A program made the position numbers and the translations under genes. Of a stretch of 10,715 nt of DNA, positions 6,516 to 10,715 are shown piece by piece (the first letter of the stretch is position 1; every line of letters begins with the position of its first letter). Under the pieces are notes generated by a model, which saw only the letters and a program-made list of their open reading frames with translations, had not been told where the DNA came from and searched no databases. The DNA is from Caldisericales bacterium (lineage in GTDB: Bacteria > Caldisericota > Caldisericia > Caldisericales > Caldisericaceae): the NCBI GenBank assembly GCA_015485995.1, contig WFSP01000042.1, forward strand, positions 1 to 10,715, given 5' to 3'.

Positions 6516-7862
6516 TTATTTTCCTATACAAAAACTGGAGAAAATTGTATTTAAAATTTCCGAGGGAGCATCTTCACCCGTAATTAACCCTATGGAGAAA
6601 ATAGCTTCCTTCATTTCTTCACTTATTAGTTCGTCCGTCCCTTTGCCAATCATTGCAATAGCTTTATCAAGATGTTTTAGTGCATCTTCCAGGCCCTGTT
6701 TCTCACGCTCCGTTGTAATAAGTGCGGATTCTTCTTGCATAGGAGCAATACGCTCCGAAATTTTTCGTTCCAATAAGTTTAATCCCTCTTTTTTAAGAGC
6801 GGAGATTTGAACGATTCCTTCATTCTTAAAAATCCCTTGTAAATCTTCCTTACTTGTCCTCACCGGAAGGTCCGTTTTATTCAGAACAATAATGCGTTCC
6901 TTGCCTTCTGTAAGTTTCTCAAGCAGTTTATCTTCATCGGCAATGCGTTCGCTTGCATCAAACATAAACAAAACAATATCACTTTCATTTATCGCCTTTT
7001 TGGTACGCTCCCTTCCAATTTTTTCTATCCTATCCTCTGTTTCACGCATACCTGCCGTATCTATAAATCTCACTGGCACACCAAAAAAATCTATTGTTTC
7101 CTCCACTGTGTCACGCGTCGTTCCCGGAATTTCGCTTACAATTGCACGTTCAAACTTAAGCAATGCATTAAGAAGGGTTGACTTGCCCACGTTTGGTTTT
7201 CCCACAATCGCAATTTTAACGCCGCTTTCAATTCTTTTTCCGCTTTTATAAGTGATTAGCAAAGATTTTATTTTTTCTTGAACACTTAAAATTTTATTTC
7301 TTAAATCTTTATCAGAGGGCGGTTCTACATCAAAAGGAAAGTCAATAGGCCCTTCAACAAATGAAATTATCGACAGCATTTCCCTTTTAATCTCTTCCAT
7401 CTTCCCGCTTACTGCTCCAAATAATCTGCTGGACGCCACTTTCATTGCCTTTTCGGTTTTTGCTTCTATCAGCTCAATAACTGCCTGTGCTTCTACTAAA
7501 TCTAACTTACCGTTAAGGAAAGCCCTTCTTGTAAATTCTCCCCTTCCCGCAAGCCTTGCGCCTCCCTCAAGTGTAAGTTTTAAAGTATATTTAAGATTCT
7601 TAACACCACCGTGCAACTGAAGTTCTATAGTGTCTTCCCCGGTATATGAATGCGGCGATTTAAAGTAAATGGCAATTCCCGAATCTATCTTTTCCTTTGA
7701 TTTTGGGTCGAAAACAAACCCGAAATATACTTTTCTCGGATTCACGATTTTCTTAGAGAAGATACGTTGGGAAATTGAAAGGGCGGTAGGCCCGGAAAGC
7801 CTTACCACCCCTATTCCTCCAAATCCGTATGGTGTTGAAATTGCAGCTATTGTATTGTTCAC
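6516..7862 (-). CDS. mnmE: tRNA uridine-5-carboxymethylaminomethyl(34) synthesis GTPase MnmE
   Basis: A 448-residue cytoplasmic GTPase that, with MnmG, builds the 5-carboxymethylaminomethyl group on wobble U34 of certain tRNAs using a methylene-tetrahydrofolate carbon. Full length for the family. The N-terminal folate-binding domain starts NTIAAISTPYG and contains GEDTIELQLHGG (75-86). The helical domain is split by the G domain: G1 GKPNVGKS (221-228), TTRD (248-251), DTAG (268-271) and NKTD (328-331). The C-terminus is the canonical FCIGK with catalytic C445. The start is a GTG at 7862 that overlaps the jag stop codon by 4 nt (GTGA); the family's conserved N-terminus begins right after it, and no strong ribosome site is seen, so coupling is likely. 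It is the last gene of the rpmH operon. Nothing is missing. Confidence 0.98.
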   Translation of the reverse strand: MNNTIAAISTPYGFGGIGVVRLSGPTALSISQRIFSKKIVNPRKVYFGFVFDPKSKEKIDSGIAIYFKSPHSYTGEDTIELQLHGGVKNLKYTLKLTLEGGARLAGRGEFTRRAFLNGKLDLVEAQAVIELIEAKTEKAMKVASSRLFGAVSGKMEEIKREMLSIISFVEGPIDFPFDVEPPSDKDLRNKILSVQEKIKSLLITYKSGKRIESGVKIAIVGKPNVGKSTLLNALLKFERAIVSEIPGTTRDTVEETIDFFGVPVRFIDTAGMRETEDRIEKIGRERTKKAINESDIVLFMFDASERIADEDKLLEKLTEGKERIIVLNKTDLPVRTSKEDLQGIFKNEGIVQISALKKEGLNLLERKISERIAPMQEESALITTEREKQGLEDALKHLDKAIAMIGKGTDELISEEMKEAIFSIGLITGEDAPSEILNTIFSSFCIGK

Positions 7863-8311
7863 TTCTTAAGGTCTACAACGACCCTCCTTCTCGGTTCTTT
7901 TCCAATACTATGCGTCCAAATATTCGGATAATTCTTAAGTGTCATATGAATAATACGGCGGGCAGAAGCAGACATAGGTTTTAATTCAATAGGTTCTTTT
8001 AATCTTTTTGCTCGCAACGCAGCATTCAGGGCAATTGTTTTCAAAACCTCATACTGTTTCGACTTATACCCGTTTATGTCAAGAATTATCACTGGGAAAT
8101 TTTTGTTGATCTTGTGAGCATAAACGTTAAGTATATATTGGATTGAGCGTAGGACATTCCCTGTATATCCAATAAATATACCGGGGGATGAAAGATGTTC
8201 TACGTTTATATAATAACCGCCATATCTTTTCCCTCCGCTAATCGTAGCGCTTTCGCCTACTGAAAGAAATATCGTGTTAAGAAAATCTTTAACTTTCTCT
8301 TCTAATGTCAT
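7859..8311 (-). CDS. jag: Jag/KhpB-type KH-R3H RNA-binding protein, short form
   Basis: A 150-residue cytoplasmic protein predicted to bind single-stranded RNA. A KH-II domain spans ~30-80 with the GXXG loop as GYTG (48-51) within FIGYTGNVLRSIQYILN. An R3H domain spans ~85-150 with R118-x3-H122 in ARRIIHMTL and the usual closing RRVVVDL. Bacillus and Streptococcus homologues are 200 residues or more and carry an N-terminal Jag_N domain; only ~25 residues precede the KH domain here, so that domain is absent. I start at the ATG at 8311, 1 nt after the yidC stop, because residues in the upstream extension overlap the yidC tail and look non-native. The ribosome site is weak (AGAAG, or GGAGG ~19 nt away), so coupling to yidC is probable. 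Relatives influence small-RNA binding and cell elongation; the role here is inferred. Confidence 0.93.
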   Translation of the reverse strand: MTLEEKVKDFLNTIFLSVGESATISGGKRYGGYYINVEHLSSPGIFIGYTGNVLRSIQYILNVYAHKINKNFPVIILDINGYKSKQYEVLKTIALNAALRAKRLKEPIELKPMSASARRIIHMTLKNYPNIWTHSIGKEPRRRVVVDLKK

Positions 8312-8312
8312 A

Positions 8313-9479
8313 TTATTTCTTCTTTTTATCCTCCTTGTCTCCCAATTTCTTTTGCTCTTTCGGCATTTCGGTTGCAAGGTTTAGCACGTGAATAATGTAA
8401 ATCTGTTCAACTGCTTGCAAAGCTGAGAACATTACCCAATAAAGAAGAATTGAAGGAGCCCATTTTATAGACCACACTGCCATAATAATAGGCATAAAAT
8501 ACATCATCATTTTTGTATTCTGGTCCATCTCTTGCCCTGGAAGCATTGAAGTTTTCGTTTGAAGGAACATTGAAATGAGAACAAGTGCCGGAAGTATATA
8601 TAGCGGATCGGGCCTATTGAGATTAGGAAGCCACAAGAATGATTCAAGGTTGAACGGTGCATAATTAGTTAACGCACCAAACAAAATAAAGAGCAACGGC
8701 CACTGCACAAGCAATGGCAAGCAACCCCCAAACATATTTACATTATGTTCTTTGTATACTTTCATCACTTCCTGGTTCAGCTTCTGAGGATTATCCTTGT
8801 ATTTCTGCCGCAACTTACTAATCTCAGGCTGTATTTTCTGCATACCTGAAGTTGATTTAAACTGAGATCTTGTCAGCGGGTGGGTGAGAAGTTTGATAAG
8901 TACGGTAACCAGAATAATGTCCAGCCCGTAATTCGGAATTATTTTATGGAACCAGACGAAAATATCACGCATAAATTTATACAACGCGTTGGGTTTTTCA
9001 ATATCCACAACGCCTTTCTGCGTAACCGTATGATACGTTCCATTGCTATCCTTATAAGTAACTTCTACTGTTACGGTATATGCTCTTGGATCTATGTACT
9101 TATAAGTAGTCAAGGTAAACATAGTCGTGGCACTTTTGCCAGACTGCACAATATCGGTTTTAGCAACCGATTTTAAATCAATTTCTGGTGCACCTTTCAA
9201 TGGCTTGTACTCTTTGCTGTCTATAAATTCAAAAGGTTTGAAATCACTCTTACCATCAATAGAAGTAATTTTCACTTTTACATCGGAAATAAAATCATTT
9301 GTATTGTTTGTTATACGTACAGCTAAAGGAACATTTTGCATTGCTCTGCCTTTAGCAGCTACTTGAACAATAACACCCGTGCCTGTCGCTTTCGGGAACT
9401 GTACGCCGGCAGAACATCCTGTAAGCATAAACCCAAAAATAGATAATCCAATAATTAAAACAAGTAACTTTTTTTTCAT
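8313..9479 (-). CDS. yidC: Membrane protein insertase YidC (lipoprotein form with Ig-like external domain)
   Basis: A 388-residue inner-membrane insertase/foldase. A lipoprotein signal peptide (1-21) ends in the lipobox LTGC with C22. Residues ~34-162 form an extracytoplasmic all-beta, Ig/CARDB-like domain. The 60KD_IMP insertase domain covers ~184-365 with five membrane segments: DIILVTVLIKLLTHPLTRSQ (187-206), then a charged cytoplasmic hairpin (~213-245), FGGCLPLLVQWPL (250-262), and LLYWVMFSALQAVEQ (345-359). The conserved positive charge of the hydrophilic groove is K196 rather than arginine. The tail is very basic (KEDKKKK), as expected for ribosome contact. The external domain is unlike the large supersandwich domain of Proteobacteria and is absent from Bacillus SpoIIIJ. 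I start at the ATG at 9479, 3 nt after a strong GGAGGG, because an in-frame ATG at 9560 lies inside yidD. It sits between yidD and jag. Confidence 0.97.
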   Translation of the reverse strand: MKKKLLVLIIGLSIFGFMLTGCSAGVQFPKATGTGVIVQVAAKGRAMQNVPLAVRITNNTNDFISDVKVKITSIDGKSDFKPFEFIDSKEYKPLKGAPEIDLKSVAKTDIVQSGKSATTMFTLTTYKYIDPRAYTVTVEVTYKDSNGTYHTVTQKGVVDIEKPNALYKFMRDIFVWFHKIIPNYGLDIILVTVLIKLLTHPLTRSQFKSTSGMQKIQPEISKLRQKYKDNPQKLNQEVMKVYKEHNVNMFGGCLPLLVQWPLLFILFGALTNYAPFNLESFLWLPNLNRPDPLYILPALVLISMFLQTKTSMLPGQEMDQNTKMMMYFMPIIMAVWSIKWAPSILLYWVMFSALQAVEQIYIIHVLNLATEMPKEQKKLGDKEDKKKK

Positions 9480-9482
9480 TAT

Positions 9483-9488
9483 CCCTCC
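9483..9488 (-). promoter_or_regulatory. Shine-Dalgarno site that fixes the yidC start
   Basis: On the minus strand GGAGGG, within AAAGGAGGG, is followed by ATA and the ATG at 9479. It puts the start at the lipoprotein signal peptide MKKKLLVLII rather than 27 codons upstream inside yidD. Confidence 0.85.
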
Positions 9489-9495
9489 TTTATAT

Positions 9496-9705
9496 TTATG
9501 GAACCGGGTCATTTCCTCCGGGAAAAAAAGGATTGCATCGTAAAATACGCTTGATTGCAAGCCAACCTCCCTTTTTTACACCATATTTCTCAATCGCTAT
9601 CATAGAGTATTCAGAACAGGTAGGAGTAAATCTGCAAGTAGGAGGTTTGAGCGGTGATATATATTTTCTATAAAACTTAATTAGCCCAACAAGGAACTTT
9701 TTCAT
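9496..9705 (-). CDS. yidD: Membrane protein insertion efficiency factor YidD
   Basis: A 69-residue protein of the YidD family (PF01809-type), normal length. It carries the whole signature: [20 protein letters not shown] (10-29), then CSEYS (30-34), and RCNPFFPGG (56-64). Members have an amphipathic N-terminal helix, lie at the inner face of the membrane and assist insertion of proteins by YidC. Its ATG overlaps the rnpA stop by 4 nt (ATGA). An AGGCGGT element 7-8 nt upstream serves as an imperfect ribosome-binding site. Its stop is 16 nt before yidC. It belongs to the rpmH-rnpA-yidD-yidC block found in many bacteria. Confidence 0.97.
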   Translation of the reverse strand: MKKFLVGLIKFYRKYISPLKPPTCRFTPTCSEYSMIAIEKYGVKKGGWLAIKRILRCNPFFPGGNDPVP

Positions 9706-10025
9706 TTTGTACCGCCTTTTTCCAACAAATTTTTTAACTCCTCATAAACATCCCACATCTTCACAGAATTGATAGATTTTCTTGCAACAAGAATATAGCT
9801 TTTTTTATCTGAAATCTCTGGTTCAACTCTTAAAAATGCTTCTCTCATAAGTCTTCTCGCTCTATTTCTCTTAACCGCGTTGCCTACTTTCTTTGAAGAA
9901 ACAAAGCCTACTCTATGTGAAACTTCTTCTGAAACAAACAAAACAATGTAACGCCCAAAATGCTTCCTTGCGCTTCCAAAAACTGTTTTGAATTCATTTT
10001 CATTTAATCTCTGCCACAGCTTCAC
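9702..10025 (-). CDS. rnpA: Ribonuclease P protein component
   Basis: A 107-residue basic protein, normal length, that binds the catalytic RNase P RNA and helps it recognise the 5' leader of precursor tRNAs. The N-terminus [21 protein letters not shown] corresponds to the family's opening helix and strand. The RNR signature is present as [20 protein letters not shown] (45-64), which contacts the RNA. I take the GTG at 10025 as start: the family N-terminus begins there, and it lies only 4 nt after the rpmH stop. No clear Shine-Dalgarno sequence precedes it, so coupling to rpmH is likely. Second gene of the operon. Confidence 0.97.
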   Translation of the reverse strand: MKLWQRLNENEFKTVFGSARKHFGRYIVLFVSEEVSHRVGFVSSKKVGNAVKRNRARRLMREAFLRVEPEISDKKSYILVARKSINSVKMWDVYEELKNLLEKGGTK

Positions 10026-10029
10026 TGAA

Positions 10030-10164
10030 CTATACGCTGAGCTTTGCTCTCCCTTTAGCTCTTCTTCTACTTAAAACTCTTCTTCCGCCTGGAGTTTTCA
10101 TTCTTGCCCTAAAGCCAAAATGTCTTGCTCTTTTCTTGTTATGCGGCTTATAATTTATTCTCAT
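10030..10164 (-). CDS. rpmH: 50S ribosomal protein L34
   Basis: A 44-residue, Arg/Lys-rich protein encoded on the minus strand from the ATG at 10164 to the TAG at 10030-10032. The sequence has the L34 pattern: [20 protein letters not shown], then [19 protein letters not shown], ending AKLSV. L34 is a small component of the large ribosomal subunit, and 44 residues is the usual size. The ribosome-binding site is strong: GGAGG at 10171-10175, 6 nt before the ATG. It is the first gene of the operon, behind the promoter at 10201-10228. Confidence 0.98.
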   Translation of the reverse strand: MRINYKPHNKKRARHFGFRARMKTPGGRRVLSRRRAKGRAKLSV

Positions 10165-10200
10165 TATATACCTCCATTATAAATTTTTTATACATCGTAA

Positions 10201-10228
10201 AATATAGCAAAACTTTCATAATAGTCAA
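10201..10228 (-). promoter_or_regulatory. Sigma-70-type promoter of the rpmH-mnmE operon
   Basis: On the minus strand a -35 TTGACT (10223-10228), a 16-nt spacer and a -10 TATATT (10201-10206) lie upstream of rpmH. The predicted start near 10195 gives a ~30-nt leader with GGAGG before the ATG. A 6-bp inverted repeat, AAGCAT/ATGCTT (10238-10243 and 10256-10261), lies just upstream of the -35 box; its role is unknown. Confidence 0.7.
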
Positions 10229-10323
10229 ATGCAATTCAAGCATCAAGTAAAATTTATGCTTAAATTAACTACAATTAATCTGTAAAAGTACACTATTAAA
10301 TACACTTTAACAAAATCTCATTA

Positions 10324-10480
10324 TTGACCTCCTCCTCTTTGTAAACGAAGAGGATTCCCGTTGGCTATACGGCCTCAGGGAGCGGTAATGCCTCACGGCT
10401 TCCCGCTGGTTCCTGCTTCAGCGTATGCATTGCATACTCGACAGGCGTAACTTCCCGCAGGCCCTGCGGTAGGGTTTGTG
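10324..10480 (-). ncRNA. Probable TnpB-associated omega-RNA (reRNA) scaffold at the element's right end
   Basis: The 3' end of tnpB and the next ~40 bases carry four inverted repeats in a row: CCGCAGG/CCTGCGG (10455-10469), GTATGCA/TGCATAC (10423-10437), AGCGG/CCGCT enclosing GCC-GTGA-GGC (10381-10407, a GNRA-type loop on the minus strand), and a 7-bp stem at 10333-10354. The minus strand then reads GGAGGAGGTCAA, ending at 10324. IS200/IS605 TnpB proteins use an RNA from exactly this place, overlapping the gene's 3' end and running past the element end into the guide. The 5' limit given here is approximate. The hairpins are seen directly; the RNA is inferred. Confidence 0.5.
10333..10354 (-). 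mobile_element. Right-end hairpin of an IS200/IS605-type element
   Basis: TCCTCTT and AAGAGGA form a 7-bp stem around an 8-nt loop. It lies just downstream of the tnpB stop codon and is followed on the minus strand by GGAGGTCAA, the arrangement of the subterminal palindrome near the right cleavage site in this family. The element probably ends close to 10324; its left end is outside the window. Confidence 0.6.
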
Positions 10481-10715
10481 AAGGGTTTTTATTCCCGATT
10501 GCTCTCATTAGAATGTTTACTGATGCTACTAAGTCAGCATTTGCAGTATATCCGCACTTTTCGCATACGAATGCTGCCTGGCTTTTACGGTTATCTCTGG
10601 ATACGTGTCCGCATACAGGGCAGGTTTGGGACGTGTATCGAGGATTAACTCTGATTAACCTGCCTTCTTGCCTTTGCAGTTTGTACTCAAGGAAGTGGAA
10701 AAATATACTCCACCC
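10365..10715 (-). CDS. tnpB: IS200/IS605-family RNA-guided nuclease TnpB, C-terminal part (5' end outside window)
   Basis: The minus-strand frame is open from the window edge to the TAG at 10365-10367, giving 116 residues. It holds the C-terminal TnpB signature: NPRYTSQTCPVCGHVSRDNR with C32 and C35, then CEKC (C51, C54) completing the zinc ribbon, then YTANADLVASVNIL with the likely last RuvC catalytic aspartate D61. The tail contains TPVEYAM and KQEPAGSRE, features seen in many TnpB tails. TnpB is an omega-RNA-guided DNA endonuclease that favours retention of its transposon. The visible part looks undamaged, but N-terminal completeness and any partner TnpA cannot be judged. The segment 10365-10480 is clearly richer in G+C than the host genes beside it, consistent with transfer. 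It reads toward rpmH on the same strand. Confidence 0.93.
   Translation of the reverse strand, partial: GWSIFFHFLEYKLQRQEGRLIRVNPRYTSQTCPVCGHVSRDNRKSQAAFVCEKCGYTANADLVASVNILMRAIGNKNPSQTLPQGLREVTPVEYAMHTLKQEPAGSREALPLPEAV

Noticed and set aside
6892..7251. Plus-strand open frame of 119 codons
   Set aside because: It lies wholly antisense to the G domain of mnmE, is Ser/Leu-rich as expected for a shadow frame, and resembles no family.
8312..8377. Longer jag starting at 8377
   Set aside because: The added residues are an out-of-frame reading of the yidC tail; the ATG at 8311 directly after the yidC stop fits the family better.
9480..9560. Longer yidC starting at 9560
   Set aside because: The extension overlaps yidD and precedes a lipoprotein signal peptide that has its own strong GGAGGG site and ATG at 9479.
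10165..10332. Possible oriC with DnaA boxes upstream of rpmH
   Set aside because: AT-rich, but no TTATCCACA-like box is seen on either strand.
1..10715. tRNA, rRNA or CRISPR arrays
   Set aside because: No cloverleaf with a TTCGANNC-type loop, no rRNA-like segments and no regularly spaced repeats were noticed by eye.

Overview
The window looks like chromosomal DNA of an AT-rich, probably thermophilic anaerobic bacterium. The clues are Lys/Glu/Ile-rich proteins, an adenosine-specific kinase (DUF355) common in thermophilic bacteria and archaea, and secreted proteins ending in copper-amine-oxidase-N-type 'stalk' domains. Caldisericum-like (Caldiserica) or thermophilic Firmicutes/Thermotogae lineages fit, but the genus is a guess. 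Every recognisable gene except the first is on the minus strand, so the region reads from right to left. No gene-free stretch exceeds 300 bases; the largest is about 200 bases (10165-10364).

Right edge (10320-10715): the C-terminal part of an IS200/IS605-type TnpB nuclease, with zinc ribbon and last RuvC aspartate, cut by the window edge. Its 3' end and downstream flank hold a series of hairpins ending in a right-end-like hairpin, which I read as an omega-RNA (reRNA) region. About 100 bases on comes a sigma-70-like promoter and then the conserved block rpmH - rnpA - yidD - yidC - jag - mnmE (10164 to 6516). These genes have gaps of 1-16 nt or 4-nt overlaps. They encode ribosomal protein L34, the RNase P protein, two membrane-insertion factors, a KH-R3H RNA-binding protein and the tRNA U34-modifying GTPase. 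This block usually lies near oriC. Its YidC is a lipoprotein with an Ig-like external domain, and its Jag is short.

Middle (4957-6401): an MscS-type mechanosensitive channel, whose -10 box placement predicts a leaderless mRNA, followed by the adenosine-specific kinase with its own promoter and Shine-Dalgarno site.

Left (595-4872): a tight three-gene minus-strand operon. It encodes a membrane-anchored thioredoxin/peroxiredoxin-like protein (CGGC), a large secreted beta-rich protein with tandem N-terminal repeats and a stalk-domain C-terminus, and a DsbD/CcdA-like transmembrane thiol oxidoreductase with a fused thioredoxin-like domain (CEEC). I infer an extracytoplasmic thiol-redox pathway: the DsbD-like protein would carry electrons across the membrane to the extracellular redoxin, and the secreted protein, with four cysteines, may be a client. 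This is the best candidate in the window for a little-described system.

Left edge (3-557): a convergent plus-strand gene, open at the window edge, encoding the C-terminus of another stalk-domain protein.
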